The notes: generated from the letters alone by a model not told the origin. A DNA stretch of 64,000 nt from Nitrospirota bacterium (GCA_021829515.1 JAKBPM010000003.1:1-64000), one strand, 5' to 3'. Counted from the first letter of the stretch, positions 9,353-18,934 are shown. Numbers and translations: made by a program.

Positions 9353-9448
9353 CGAAAAGAAATCAGTCCAAAATGCTTTTTTGAAGACTTTTTCTTGGGC
9401 CACCTGCTCGACATCCACAAGGATTGATGAGACGTGAGGGGGATAGCG

Positions 9449-9799
9449 ATGAAACAGGACGGAATGAAGCAGGGATTCCGAAGGGCAGACAGAGTTGCAA
9501 AAGAGATTAAAGAAATTGTCGCGATCCTTTTTTCAAGATATGCATCAGAGACGAATCTGTCTTTTGTTACGATTACGAATGTCAGTTTGTCCGATGACCT
9601 TAAATCGGCCCGGATTTTTTATACGATCTTTCCTGGCGTTGATAACAAACTTGTTGCAGAGGCGATTGACCGCTCTCAGGGGTGGGTTCGTCGCGAGCTA
9701 AGCAGACAAATTAAAATAAAATCTGTTCCGAAAATTCAGTTTTTTCCACAAGATGATTCCGGAGAATTTTTAGAAGCGTCTAATCTGATCGATTCCTGA
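9449..9799 (+). CDS. rbfA: Ribosome-binding factor A
   Basis: 116 aa. The ATG at 9449 has GAGGGGG about six bases upstream; a GTG at 9434 would add five residues but is less well placed. RbfA is a KH-like protein that binds 16S rRNA helix 1 during cold-sensitive 30S maturation. Seen here: RADRVAKEIKEIVAILFSR at the start, FVTITNVSLSDDLKSARIFY (the family's VTxVxxSxDLxxAxVY), and the C-terminal VPKIQFFPDD-like strand. It follows a terminator, unlike the usual tight infB-rbfA coupling, and precedes truB by about 20 bases. Confidence 0.93.
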   Translation: MKQDGMKQGFRRADRVAKEIKEIVAILFSRYASETNLSFVTITNVSLSDDLKSARIFYTIFPGVDNKLVAEAIDRSQGWVRRELSRQIKIKSVPKIQFFPQDDSGEFLEASNLIDS

Positions 9800-9818
9800 T
9801 AAAACGAGATTGACTAAG

Positions 9819-10808
9819 ATGAAATCAATTCCTTTGCAGGGCCAGTCTCCCCAATCCACCGCGCCGTCTTATTCCGGAATTTTGTTGGTAGACAAGCCTT
9901 CCGGAATGACGTCGCACGATGTTGTGGCCATCATCAGGAAAGAGAGCAAAATTTCAAGAGTTGGTCATGGAGGGACTCTTGATCCAATGGCGACCGGGTT
10001 GCTGCCGGTTCTCCTGGGGTCTGCGACCAAGCTTGCTGAGCAGCTTCAGGGATGGGATAAGTCTTACAGGTTCGATGTTGTCTTTGGTGTTTCGACAGAC
10101 ACTGGTGATGCTGATGGCAATGTTATTTCGTCGGTCCCGACTCCTCCCCACTTTACCCGGGAGCTGGTGATGGAAGCGCTGAAACCCTTTCTGGGAACTA
10201 CCGAGCAGAAACCGCCCATGTATTCAGCGATCAAGAGAGACGGCGTTCCGTTGTACAAGCTTGCACGAAAAGGGATCGAAGTTGAGCGACCGATGCGGAC
10301 AATTACGGTGCACTCATTGCAGCTTGAGGCATTTGCTCCACCGGTTGCAACCATTCATGTGTCTTGTTCGAAAGGGACGTATATTCGATCTCTTGCAGAA
10401 GATATCGGGCATTCACTCGGTCTTCCAGCCCATGTGAGCCGTCTGATACGGACAGGGTATGGCCATTTCTCATTGGAGAAAGATGGCCACCCTCTTTCAG
10501 AGATCGTTTTGGCGATTCGTTCGGGAGGTCTTCAGTCGATTCTCCAACCGCCTGAATCCCTGTTCCCCGATGTTCCTACCGTCAGAATCCTTGACCAATA
10601 TTTGTCCGGGGTCCAAAAAGGTGGAAACATTCTTGCGTTTCAGGTCTATATGATCGAAGGATTGTTTAATTTTTCTGAAACTATTAGAATAAGCGACCGA
10701 CGTGGAAAATGCCTGGCGTTGGGCCAGAGCTTGGTGTCAAGTGAATCTTTTTCCAATATGCCAAAAGGACTTCCAGTGGCCAAGGTGGTCAAGAGGGTAG
10801 GTGTCTGA
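9819..10808 (+). CDS. truB: tRNA pseudouridine(55) synthase TruB
   Basis: 329 aa from ATG 9819 (a TTG three codons earlier is possible). Converts U55 in the T loop of tRNAs to pseudouridine. Motif I is GILLVDKPSGMTSHDVV; the catalytic Asp lies in HGGTLDPMATGLLPV; the YxxxK-type segment YSAIKRDGVPLYKLARKG and CSKGTYIRSLAEDIG follow. The C-terminal 90 residues form a PUA-like RNA-binding extension. Directly downstream of rbfA and upstream of rpsO, the conserved order. Confidence 0.95.
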   Translation: MKSIPLQGQSPQSTAPSYSGILLVDKPSGMTSHDVVAIIRKESKISRVGHGGTLDPMATGLLPVLLGSATKLAEQLQGWDKSYRFDVVFGVSTDTGDADGNVISSVPTPPHFTRELVMEALKPFLGTTEQKPPMYSAIKRDGVPLYKLARKGIEVERPMRTITVHSLQLEAFAPPVATIHVSCSKGTYIRSLAEDIGHSLGLPAHVSRLIRTGYGHFSLEKDGHPLSEIVLAIRSGGLQSILQPPESLFPDVPTVRILDQYLSGVQKGGNILAFQVYMIEGLFNFSETIRISDRRGKCLALGQSLVSSESFSNMPKGLPVAKVVKRVGV

Positions 10809-10838
10809 GGTTTTGGAGAATATCAGAAAGGTTTTTCG

Positions 10839-11108
10839 ATGGGCTTAACAAAAGAGCAAAAGACAGAAGTTATTTCAAAATTCCAGATTAACCCGGTTGA
10901 TACTGGCTCGGCTGAAGTGCAGGTTGCCATCCTGACCGCAAGGATCAATCAACTCGGAGAACATTTCAAAAAGTTTCCGAAAGATACCCATTCTCGTCGT
11001 GGTCTTCTTCTTATGGTCAGCAAAAGACGCCGTCACTTGAAGTATTTGCAGACGGTGAATGTTGCGAAGTATCAGGAAGTAATCCAGAAGTTGGGTTTGC
11101 GCCGCTAA
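10839..11108 (+). CDS. rpsO: 30S ribosomal protein S15
   Basis: 89 aa, the standard length. Contains the family signature [21 protein letters not shown] and the LLxxVxKRRRxLxYL segment (here [15 protein letters not shown]). Binds the central domain of 16S rRNA. AAAGG lies upstream of the ATG. Followed by pnp after a structured 133-base spacer, as in many bacteria where rpsO and pnp are co-transcribed and then processed apart. Confidence 0.98.
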   Translation: MGLTKEQKTEVISKFQINPVDTGSAEVQVAILTARINQLGEHFKKFPKDTHSRRGLLLMVSKRRRHLKYLQTVNVAKYQEVIQKLGLRR

Positions 11109-11120
11109 TTCTGAGAGGTG

Positions 11121-11182
11121 GGCGGATTCAGAGGGGCATGGAGTGCTTGTTTCGAGCATTGCATGACCATCTGAATACCGCC
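11121..11182 (+). promoter_or_regulatory. Long stem-loop in the rpsO-pnp spacer (pnp leader)
   Basis: GGCGG-ATTCAG (11121-11131) pairs with CTGAAT-ACCGCC (11171-11182) with a one-base bulge, and an inner imperfect stem (agtgct / agcatt) extends it. In E. coli a comparable pnp leader stem is cut by RNase III and mediates PNPase autoregulation. A similar role here is inference. Confidence 0.5.
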
Positions 11183-11241
11183 TTTCGTCTAAGTCGTCTC
11201 TTTGATGCTCCTGTGCTAAGCAGGTAAAAGGATCTTTTTAT

Positions 11242-13374
11242 ATGAACCCAATAATTGTTAACGTTTCGGTAGGTGGCAAGAACGTTCGCTTGGAAACAGG
11301 GCGCATGGCCAAGCTTGCAGGTGGCTCAGCGACTGTTTGGGCCGATGGAACTGTTGTTCTGGCAACAGCGGTCTCGGCAAAGAGCATGAAGCCTGGTATC
11401 GATTTTATTCCCCTGACGGTCGACTATCAGGAGCGTGCTTATGCTGCTGGCAAGATTCCCGGTGGTTTTTTCAAGCGCGAAGGGAAGCCGTCTGAGCGGG
11501 AAGTCCTCAATAGCCGCCTGATTGATCGTCCGATCCGCCCCCTCCTTCCGGATGGGTACTTCTATGAGACACAGTTGGTTGCTTCGGTTATTTCGATCGA
11601 TAAGGGCGGAGTCGCTGATGTCATGGCTGTTATCGCGGCATCTACAGCTCTTTATCTTTCTGATGTTCCCTTCCACTCGCCAATCGGAGCCGTTCGTCTG
11701 GGATTGGTGGATGGTAGCTATATCGTTAATCCAACACTCGAAGAACAGGCAAAATCTCAGATCGATCTTGTGGTAGCAGGAACTCGTGATGCCATTATGA
11801 TGGTCGAGGGACAGGCGTCCGAGGTGTCCGAAGATGTTTTCCTGAAAGGGATTGCCCTTGCACATGAGGCCATTCTCCCCATTATTGAAGCCCAGGAAAA
11901 ACTGAGATCAATGGCTGGGCGAGAGAAGAGACCTGTTCCGGCAAACCCGATTCCCATGGAGACTGTTACTGCGATCCGTGAGAGATTTGGGGCAGAACTT
12001 GATCAGGCGATGGTTCTCCCGGGAAAGCAGGAGAGACAGGACGCTGTTGACCAGATTTTTGAAAAGGTCCGCGAGACCTTTTTGCCGGCAGATCCTGCTC
12101 CGACCCCTGCCCAGGAGAAGGATCTCTCCAATGCGATCCACGAAGTAGAGCGATTGACCTTGCGTGAAATTGTTCTGACAAAGAAAATCCGTGCCGATGG
12201 ACGTGGTTTGACAGATATTCGTCCGATTACAATTGAGGTAGGCCTCCTTCCGAGGACACATGGTTCTGCTCTTTTCACCCGTGGCGAAACTCAGAGCCTG
12301 TCCGTTGCAACGCTTGGAACTTCTGACGATGAGCAAAGGATTGATGCTCTTGAGGGAGAGTATACCAAGCGATTTATGCTCCATTATAACTTTCCTCCCT
12401 TTTCAGTCGGTGAAGCAAAACCGATGAGGGGGCCGGGGCGTCGTGAAATCGGTCATGGTAATTTGGCAGAGAGAGCTCTTCGTCCTGTCATCCCTGCAAA
12501 AGAGGCTTTCCCTTATTCTATTCGGCTGGTTTCAGACATTCTCGAGTCAAATGGGTCATCGTCAATGGCCACCGTATGTGGTGGAACTCTTGCGATGATG
12601 GATGCAGGTGTTCCCATCAAGGCACCGGTTGCCGGCGTTGCCATGGGTTTGATCAAGGAAGGTGATCGGGTTGCAATCCTTTCCGATATCCTTGGAGTTG
12701 AAGACCACTTGGGTGATATGGATTTCAAGGTGACCGGAACTCTTCATGGGATTACTGCTGTCCAGATGGACATCAAAATATCCGGAATCACTCTCTCCTT
12801 GATGAAGGATGCTCTCGAGCAGGCCCGTCAGGGTCGCCTTCATATTCTTGGAAAGATGAATGAGACTTTGTCGGCTACTCGCGGCGTGATGTCTCCTTTT
12901 GCCCCGAGGATCTTGACCTTAAAGATAAAACAGGACAAGATAAGAGAGGTTATCGGTCCAGGCGGAAAGGTGATTCGTGGAATCACCGAAAAGACTGGTG
13001 CCAAAATTGAGATTGATGACTCCGGTCTTATCCAGATTGCCTCGGTAGATGAGTCTGCCGCACAGAGGGCCGTTGAGATGATCAATCAGATCGTTGAAGA
13101 AGTTGAGGTTGGTCGTATTTACCTCGGTAAGGTCAAGACGATTGCCGATTATGGGGCATTTGTAGAGCTTTTCCCTGGTACAACGGGCCTTTGCCATATT
13201 TCTCAGTTGGCAGACCACAGGGTGGAAAAGGTTCTCGATATTGTCTCTGAAGGCGACATGATTCTGGTAAAAGCCTTGGAGGTTGATCGCCAAGGAAAAA
13301 TCCGGCTCTCCCGAAAAGAGGCTGTCTCCGAGGTCGGGGACGGGAGGGAAGTTCGGAACGGGGGCGGGCAGTAA
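11242..13374 (+). CDS. pnp: Polyribonucleotide nucleotidyltransferase (PNPase)
   Basis: 710 aa. Phosphorolytic 3'-5' exoribonuclease and degradosome component. Two RNase-PH cores are visible (about 1-220 and 310-540, joined by a helical domain), with [25 protein letters not shown] in the first and the catalytic-core motifs [14 protein letters not shown] and [13 protein letters not shown] in the second. A KH domain ([12 protein letters not shown], near 570) and an S1 domain (about 621-690) complete it. The preceding structured spacer suggests RNase III-type autoregulation. In the rpsO-pnp order. Confidence 0.97.
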   Translation: MNPIIVNVSVGGKNVRLETGRMAKLAGGSATVWADGTVVLATAVSAKSMKPGIDFIPLTVDYQERAYAAGKIPGGFFKREGKPSEREVLNSRLIDRPIRPLLPDGYFYETQLVASVISIDKGGVADVMAVIAASTALYLSDVPFHSPIGAVRLGLVDGSYIVNPTLEEQAKSQIDLVVAGTRDAIMMVEGQASEVSEDVFLKGIALAHEAILPIIEAQEKLRSMAGREKRPVPANPIPMETVTAIRERFGAELDQAMVLPGKQERQDAVDQIFEKVRETFLPADPAPTPAQEKDLSNAIHEVERLTLREIVLTKKIRADGRGLTDIRPITIEVGLLPRTHGSALFTRGETQSLSVATLGTSDDEQRIDALEGEYTKRFMLHYNFPPFSVGEAKPMRGPGRREIGHGNLAERALRPVIPAKEAFPYSIRLVSDILESNGSSSMATVCGGTLAMMDAGVPIKAPVAGVAMGLIKEGDRVAILSDILGVEDHLGDMDFKVTGTLHGITAVQMDIKISGITLSLMKDALEQARQGRLHILGKMNETLSATRGVMSPFAPRILTLKIKQDKIREVIGPGGKVIRGITEKTGAKIEIDDSGLIQIASVDESAAQRAVEMINQIVEEVEVGRIYLGKVKTIADYGAFVELFPGTTGLCHISQLADHRVEKVLDIVSEGDMILVKALEVDRQGKIRLSRKEAVSEVGDGREVRNGGGQ

Positions 13375-13410
13375 CTGTTCGCTTAAACCAAAATGGAAGG
13401 GGGTAATCGC

Positions 13411-13530
13411 ATGGACGTCAATAAAGGTGCGAACGGGCTTATCGTCGTAGCGCTCATGTTGGGGATCTTTTGGGCATGGATGTTGAGCTACGTAGGGACT
13501 GATCCCTTTTATCTCCCACTCGGTGGTTAA
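13411..13530 (+). CDS. Tiny single-span membrane peptide, 39 aa
   Basis: An ATG with GGAAGGGGG just upstream opens a 39-residue frame made of a short polar start, one membrane segment (about residues 8-27, including LIVVALMLGIFWAWMLSYVG) and a short tail rich in P, L and G. An ATG 18 bases earlier is in frame but lacks an RBS. I know no family for it. It follows pnp by 36 bases and is itself followed by a strong terminator, so it is probably the last gene of that transcript. Good start signal and clean topology make it more than a chance frame. Confidence 0.6.
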   Translation: MDVNKGANGLIVVALMLGIFWAWMLSYVGTDPFYLPLGG

Positions 13531-13587
13531 AGGGGTTCCTTCCTAACCACTGTTTTGGGCAATGCCATTATAATGTCCGGTTTTATT

Positions 13588-13618
13588 AAAGCCCAGGGGT
13601 TTCCTCTGGGCTTTTTTT
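13588..13618 (+). terminator. Strong intrinsic terminator at the end of the pnp operon
   Basis: aaagcccag (13588-13596) pairs with ctgggcttt (13606-13614), with further inner pairing and a run of T residues after it. The rest of 13619-13814 shows nothing clear. Confidence 0.9.
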
Positions 13619-13814
13619 CATTGCAATTCTTAAAGACCGGCTCCTCAACGATGATTGATTGCTATGATTTTCAAAAAAGCTTTCCCTTCACGCAACAGCT
13701 AATATGTTCATGATGTTCTTCTGGGGCTATGATTGGCGTTCCGGTTGATATCTCCTGGATAATTGCAATAGGTCTAATCCAAGATGAACACTACCTTTTT
13801 GAAAGGAATTCCTT

Positions 13815-15062
13815 GTGGGATATGTAACAGCTGTCTTGAAAAATGGTTTGCCCGTTTACTGGGATCCAATGCCTCAGAGCCGTGCGGCATCTATTGGTGT
13901 ATGGGTAAGAGCAGGAAGCCGCTTTGAAGATTTGTCCCAGGGGGGCGTCACCCACTTTCTGGAGCATATGTGCTTTAAAGGGACAAAAACCAGGAATGCA
14001 CAGGAGATTGCCAACGAAATGGACTTTCTTGGTGGAGAGATGAATGCTTTCACCAGCCAGGAAATCACTTCCTTCTACGCAATGGTTCTTTCCGAGAATG
14101 CCCCCAGGGCTGTAGCCTTGCTCGGCGACATTCTCTGTGAGTCGATCTTCGATGAGGTGGAACTTGAAAGGGAGAAAGGTGTCGTTCTTGAAGAGTTGAT
14201 GGAGGCCAAGGACGATCCTGAAGATCTGGTCTCAGAACAGCTTTTTTCATCCTACTTTGCAGACCATGCATTCGGTCGGCCCATATTAGGTACTGAAGAG
14301 TCAATTCAGCAATTTTCGCGAACGTCTGTCATGGAATACTTTCAGGAGAATTATCATTCCGGGTCCATGTTCATTACCATTGCAGGAAATGTTGACTGGA
14401 AGATGATTCTAAAAGCACTTGAAAAATCTTTTGGAAAAACGCCAAAGAAAAAGCTGGACCGAATTTCGCAGGATGCTCCCGTTGAGACCTTTGGCCTATG
14501 GGAATCCAATGAAGATTTCGAACAGGTTCACATGAGTATAGGTGTCAGGGGCATTCCCCAGAGGGACCATCGCCAGTCGGCACTGAGGCTTTTAACCACC
14601 CATCTTGGCGGCGGTATGAGTTCCCGTCTTTTTCAGGAGGTTCGGGAGAAGAGAGGGCTTGCCTATTCTGTTTATGCATCGCCAATGTCTTTCTCTGATG
14701 GCGGGATCGTAAGAATCGTCGCTTCAACCCGTCCATCCAAAAGAAAAGAGCTTCAGGATGTTCTTCTCTCGGAGATTGCGAGAGTCGAGGAGATCCCCTT
14801 GACGGAAGAAGAGCTGGCAAGATCCAAAAATCAGTTAAAGTCCTCTCTCCTTTTTGGTCTTGAAAGCGTTTCCGGGCGTATGAGCAAGATGGGGCGCAAT
14901 CTTTTGACCTGGGGAGAAGAGATCCCTGTTTCAAAAATCGAAGAATGGATTGATGCGGTAACGCCGGAGGATATCCAGATATTGGCCAGGGATCTCGAGT
15001 GGAGCAAAAGTCAGGGAGTTTCGGTTATGGGGCCTATCTCGAAAAACAAGAAGGGCCATTGA
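13815..15062 (+). CDS. M16-family zinc protease (processing-peptidase type)
   Basis: 415 aa, GTG start with AAAGGAA about seven bases upstream. The inverted zinc motif HFLEH is near residue 50, with the third ligand in the EREKGVVLEELMEAKDDPED segment about 70 residues later, as in mitochondrial processing peptidase beta and bacterial YmxG/PqqL-type enzymes. The C-terminal half has the usual HLGGGMSSRLFQEVREKRGLAYSV substrate-binding segment. No signal peptide, so probably cytoplasmic. The pnp-M16 order is common in bacteria. Overlaps or abuts pdxJ. Confidence 0.93.
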   Translation: MGYVTAVLKNGLPVYWDPMPQSRAASIGVWVRAGSRFEDLSQGGVTHFLEHMCFKGTKTRNAQEIANEMDFLGGEMNAFTSQEITSFYAMVLSENAPRAVALLGDILCESIFDEVELEREKGVVLEELMEAKDDPEDLVSEQLFSSYFADHAFGRPILGTEESIQQFSRTSVMEYFQENYHSGSMFITIAGNVDWKMILKALEKSFGKTPKKKLDRISQDAPVETFGLWESNEDFEQVHMSIGVRGIPQRDHRQSALRLLTTHLGGGMSSRLFQEVREKRGLAYSVYASPMSFSDGGIVRIVASTRPSKRKELQDVLLSEIARVEEIPLTEEELARSKNQLKSSLLFGLESVSGRMSKMGRNLLTWGEEIPVSKIEEWIDAVTPEDIQILARDLEWSKSQGVSVMGPISKNKKGH

Positions 15063-15063
15063 T

Positions 15064-15783
15064 GTGATTGTTCTGGGGGTCAATATAGATCATGTTGCGA
15101 CATTAAGAAATGCACGTGGTGGAAGGAATCCTGATCCACTCTTGGCCGCAGATATTGTTTTCACCTCCGGGGCCGGACAGATTGTGTGTCACTTGAGAGA
15201 GGATAGGAGGCATATTCTCGATCAGGATTTGCGGAATCTTTTGTCCTGGGGAAAATTGCCCGTCAATCTGGAAATGGCGTTGACGCCTGAGATGCAGGAT
15301 ATAGCCCTCACTAATCGGCCCCAACTGATAACGCTTGTTCCGGAAAGAAGACTTGAGCGGACAACGGAGGGAGGACTGTCTCTGGATCATGATTGGGCGG
15401 GTAAAATCCGTGACTTCCACCAGTTGACCTCTGAGAAAAAAATTCCCTTGTCTCTTTTTCTTGATCCTGATATTGAAATGGTCAAAAAAGGATGCGACCT
15501 TGGTGTTGAGCAAATCGAACTCCATACAGGTCCCTATGCCAATGCATTCTTGAAAAAACCGGATGCTCTTGAGCTAGAACGTCTTCTCGAATGTTCCCTC
15601 TATATTGCTTCAAGGGGGATAAGGCTTGCGATGGGGCATGGTCTGGATACGGAAAATCTGTTGCCGCTCCTTTCGATCCCTAACCTTGCAGAAGTCAATA
15701 TTGGTCACAGTATTATTGCCCGTTCAGTTTTTATCGGGCTTTCATCTGCTATTTCAGAGATACAGGAAAAGCTCTCGAGATAG
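15064..15783 (+). CDS. pdxJ: Pyridoxine 5'-phosphate synthase PdxJ
   Basis: 239 aa, GTG start one base after the preceding stop, suggesting translational coupling. TIM-barrel enzyme that condenses 1-deoxyxylulose 5-phosphate with aminoacetone 3-phosphate in DXP-dependent vitamin B6 synthesis. Diagnostic segments: LGVNIDHVATLRNARGG at the start, HLREDRRHI, NLEMALTPEM, LVPERRLERTTEGGL, and the phosphate-binding end AEVNIGHSIIARSVFIGL. Commonly next to acpS, as here. Confidence 0.97.
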   Translation: MIVLGVNIDHVATLRNARGGRNPDPLLAADIVFTSGAGQIVCHLREDRRHILDQDLRNLLSWGKLPVNLEMALTPEMQDIALTNRPQLITLVPERRLERTTEGGLSLDHDWAGKIRDFHQLTSEKKIPLSLFLDPDIEMVKKGCDLGVEQIELHTGPYANAFLKKPDALELERLLECSLYIASRGIRLAMGHGLDTENLLPLLSIPNLAEVNIGHSIIARSVFIGLSSAISEIQEKLSR

Positions 15784-16159
15784 TTTGTTCGAGCAGAGTA
15801 TCGGTTTTGACCAAGTCCGTAGAGCAAGCCCCTTGATTCATTCATTGCGAATGCGGGAGGGCCGCTCAAGCGGAAGTTGTCTGGTGCGTATCTGGCCCGG
15901 TATGTCCGGGAGAGTCGATGTTGACCAAATTGGGGGAGCTTCGTCTGGTGCGCTGAAGAATGGCTCTTTGGGAGGCGGTCGAAAGAGTCAGATAAACAGC
16001 AAGTGGCAAGCTCCCTTCTGCTCCCTTCGGCTTCTGCCGGAGCCGTTCCTTCCGGAAGTCCGGTTGTGGAGATGGGATGTTGTCGCCGAAAGGCGAGTGT
16101 CCGGAAGATCTTCTTTAAGGACAGAACCCCATGAATGTATTCATGGGGGGACTCAGAGG
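15784..16159. mobile_element. Spacer with an IS200/IS605-like 3' relic and perfect hairpin
   Basis: The 376-base gap between pdxJ and acpS breaks a pair that is normally adjacent. One frame (16062-16118) reads GCGDGMLSPKGECPEDLL then stop, resembling the ACGD-type C-terminus of TnpB. It is followed by a perfect ten-base hairpin CCCCATGAAT-gt-ATTCATGGGG (16127-16148). The upstream part (15784-16060) shows no gene I recognise. The G-rich end of the hairpin lies where the acpS ribosome-binding site should be. Confidence 0.5.
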
Positions 16160-16552
16160 ATGAGACTATTGGAAAACATTGTTTCCATCGGAACGGATCT
16201 CGTTTCCGTTGACAGGATCAGGGGTGTTATAGCAAAACATGGTTCCCGATTTCTGGAGAGAGTTTACACTAAAAGGGAGGTGGCTGAGTCTTCTCTGTCC
16301 CCGATTTATTTTTCTGGACGTTTTGCTGTCAAGGAGGCCGTGCTCAAGGCGATGGGAACAGGGCTGTCTGCCGGGTTGAGTTGGCGGGAGATCGAAACAA
16401 CCCGGGAGCCATCAGGTGCACCAATGGTTTCCCTTTATGGTGAAGCTGCCAGAAGGTTGTTTGAAATGGGGGGAGGGAGGGTCATGGTCTCCATATCGCA
16501 TGAACGGTCTTTTGCATTGGCTTTTGTCCTGTTTTTGGGAGAGTCCCGATGA
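16160..16552 (+). CDS. acpS: Holo-[acyl-carrier-protein] synthase AcpS
   Basis: 130 aa from ATG 16160; an open in-frame extension runs back into pdxJ but reads as spacer. Transfers 4'-phosphopantetheine from CoA to the serine of acyl carrier protein. Family motifs: SIGTDLVSVDRIRG (Mg-binding D) and FSGRFAVKEAVLKAMGTG (the FAxKEAxxKAxG signature). Its stop overlaps the ATG of the next gene by four bases (ATGA), so the two are probably coupled. Confidence 0.95.
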   Translation: MRLLENIVSIGTDLVSVDRIRGVIAKHGSRFLERVYTKREVAESSLSPIYFSGRFAVKEAVLKAMGTGLSAGLSWREIETTREPSGAPMVSLYGEAARRLFEMGGGRVMVSISHERSFALAFVLFLGESR

Positions 16553-18162
16553 AGGTTGTTATTCCTTCAGAAATGTCAGGAATTGAAAAGAGAACAATTC
16601 AGGAAGGTTTTTTAACGGAAGACCTTCTGATGGAAAAGGCCGGGCTCTCTGTTGCAAGGGGGGTTTTGGCTCTTTGTCGATTCCCCGGGAGCGTTGTTGC
16701 AATGGTGGGAAAAGGAAACAACGGTGCCGATGCGGTCGTGGCCTTGAGGCATCTGGAGCTCAAGGGCATCAAAACGACGGCGCTTCTTTTATATCCCGAT
16801 GAAGATCATTCAAGTGCCCTGCGTTTGTCGATCAAAAGGCTCGGTGTTGCCCAGGGAGGAAGGTCGGATGGAATCCTCCGGTTTTCACCTCAGGGATCCA
16901 TCCATAAGCTTCGCCATGCAAGTGTGGTCGTTGACGGGATTCTTGGGACTGGCTTCAGGGGCGAGCTTGCCCGGGAGCTTCAGGAAGCCATCAATCTTAT
17001 GAACTCACTTGGTGCGATGGTATTGTCTGTCGATATCCCCAGCGGTCTTGACGGAGAAACGGGGAGGGCCCGGACAGCTGTTCATGCATCCAGAACCGTA
17101 ACCTTTGCTTTTCCCAAATGGGGACTTTTGGTCGATCCCGGATGCCGATATACGGGGGATGTCGTGGTTTCGGATATCGGTCTGTTTCCATCCCTTCTCT
17201 CTCCCCTCCCATTGCGGCAGGTGCTTCTTCCGGGAGATGTCTTGCATCATCTCCCGGAAAGACCCTCATCCCTTCATAAGGGGCAGGCTGGCCATGTGCT
17301 CGTCTGGGGAGGAAGTCCCGGAAAATGGGGCGCACCGATGCTTTCCGGTCTTGGTGCCCAGCGGGTTGGTGCAGGACTGCTCACGATACTCTATCCGGAT
17401 TCTGCTCCTTCCGTATCATCTTTCCCGGAACAGATGATCGAGTATCTGACTTCATTTGATCCCGGAAGGATCTCGACTGTTCTCGAAAAGATTGATGTTG
17501 TTGCAATGGGGCCCGGTTTGTCTTTGGGGGATCGTGAACTTCAAGTTTCACGATATATCCTTGACCGCTTTCCCGGTCCTGTCGTGGCGGATGCCGGAAT
17601 TTTTGACATGTACAGAACTTCTCCGATGAGTCTTGTCCGTCAAAATGGAGCTCCTCTCCTGTTGACCCCTCATCCGGGGGAATTTGCCCGTTATCTGAAT
17701 CTTCCCGTCTCTACTGTACTTGAGCATGCCACCGAACTGTTGCTGGAATGGTCAAGGAAGTTGTCCGCGATTATTCTTCTTAAAGGGTACAGGACAATCA
17801 TCGCCTCTCCCGAGGGAAGAATGTCCGTCAATCTGACGGGGAGTCCGAATATGGCGACAGCCGGTTCCGGAGATGTTCTGACTGGGGTCATTGCAGGCTT
17901 CCTGTCTCAGGGAATGTCCCCTTACGAGGCCTTGGTCTTGTCCGCATTTCTTCATGGATGGGGTGGTGAATTGCTTGGACAGTCAAGGTCCGTTGGCATA
18001 TTGGCCAGGGAGCTTGCAGATTCCATCGGTCTTGTCCTTTCGGATGTGGCTTCTGCTGTGGAGCAGATCGATCGCATGGATCCGTGGGGTGATCTCCTCC
18101 TTTCGACATCGCTTTCCAGGTTGGGCTCTTCCATAACAGGAGGACTTCATGGACAACTCTGA
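16549..18162 (+). CDS. nnr: Bifunctional NAD(P)H-hydrate epimerase / ADP-dependent dehydratase
   Basis: 537 aa. Repairs damaged hydrated NADH and NADPH. The N-terminal YjeF-type epimerase domain (about 1-215) shows GKGNNGADAVVALRHL and VDIPSGLDGETG; the C-terminal ribokinase-like dehydratase domain (about 225-510) shows GGSPGKWGAPMLSGLGA, MGPGLS, LLTPHPGEFARYL and the nucleotide site TAGSGDVLTGVIAGFL. Full-length fusion as in E. coli NnrE/NnrD. Overlaps acpS in ATGA and the next gene by 14 bases, so it belongs to one translationally coupled series. Confidence 0.96.
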   Translation: MKVVIPSEMSGIEKRTIQEGFLTEDLLMEKAGLSVARGVLALCRFPGSVVAMVGKGNNGADAVVALRHLELKGIKTTALLLYPDEDHSSALRLSIKRLGVAQGGRSDGILRFSPQGSIHKLRHASVVVDGILGTGFRGELARELQEAINLMNSLGAMVLSVDIPSGLDGETGRARTAVHASRTVTFAFPKWGLLVDPGCRYTGDVVVSDIGLFPSLLSPLPLRQVLLPGDVLHHLPERPSSLHKGQAGHVLVWGGSPGKWGAPMLSGLGAQRVGAGLLTILYPDSAPSVSSFPEQMIEYLTSFDPGRISTVLEKIDVVAMGPGLSLGDRELQVSRYILDRFPGPVVADAGIFDMYRTSPMSLVRQNGAPLLLTPHPGEFARYLNLPVSTVLEHATELLLEWSRKLSAIILLKGYRTIIASPEGRMSVNLTGSPNMATAGSGDVLTGVIAGFLSQGMSPYEALVLSAFLHGWGGELLGQSRSVGILARELADSIGLVLSDVASAVEQIDRMDPWGDLLLSTSLSRLGSSITGGLHGQL

Positions 18163-18934
18163 GCAATCGGGGATGGAAGGACTTCTTGTTCATCTGGAAT
18201 ATCTTTCCGGGCTCTATCCAGACCTTCCTGTGGCTGCACGCCTCCCGTCTCACGCTCCACTGAAGGAAGAAGGTCTTTCTCCTGAAGATAAGACTGAAAA
18301 CATGGGGCTCAAAATGCCTGGTTCAGGCGTTTCTCCTGTTGGCGATCAGGAAGGCAAGTCTGGTGCTCTTGCGGTTTTAAGCCAAAAGGTTATTGATTGC
18401 AGGGCCTGTATCCTTGGAGATTTGAGGTCGAATCCTGTTTTTGGTGAAGGGAATGCCAATACCAGACTTTTGTTTATAGGTGAGGGGCCGGGGGCAGAGG
18501 AAGACCGGACAGGAAGGCCGTTTGTTGGAAGAGCGGGAGAACTCCTGGACAAGATGATCGCTGCCATGGGTTTGTCCCGGAAGGAGGTCTTTATTGCCAA
18601 TGCCGTCAAATGTCGTCCACCGGCCAACAGAACACCTGAAAAGGTTGAGAGGGATGCATGCAAGCCTTTTCTGACAGAACAAATCAGGATTATTTCTCCT
18701 GAAGTCATTGTTCTGTTGGGACAGACGGCGATTTTTCAAGTGCTTCCGAATGAATCACCCATATCGTCGGTCAGGGGGGTCGAGACCAGTATCCCTTCCT
18801 TCCCGGGGATCCGTATCATGCCGACATACCATCCTGCCTATTTGCTCAGGAACCCGCAGGCAAAAGCAATTGTCTGGAAGGACTTGCAGCAGGTCATGAA
18901 GTGGCTTTCCCTGCCACTGCCGAGCCAGAAATGA
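18149..18934 (+). CDS. Family 4-type uracil-DNA glycosylase (Fe-S)
   Basis: 261 aa. Removes uracil from DNA in base-excision repair. Motif A is GEGPGAEEDRTGRPFVGRAG; motif B is MPTYHPAYLLRNP. Cysteines for the 4Fe-4S cluster typical of this family are present (CRACIL, and later NAVKCRPP). About 75 residues precede the core and are low in structure; such N-terminal tails are seen in some members of the family. The gene overlaps nnr by 14 bases and ends in an ATGA overlap with the LapA-like gene. Confidence 0.93.
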   Translation: MDNSEQSGMEGLLVHLEYLSGLYPDLPVAARLPSHAPLKEEGLSPEDKTENMGLKMPGSGVSPVGDQEGKSGALAVLSQKVIDCRACILGDLRSNPVFGEGNANTRLLFIGEGPGAEEDRTGRPFVGRAGELLDKMIAAMGLSRKEVFIANAVKCRPPANRTPEKVERDACKPFLTEQIRIISPEVIVLLGQTAIFQVLPNESPISSVRGVETSIPSFPGIRIMPTYHPAYLLRNPQAKAIVWKDLQQVMKWLSLPLPSQK

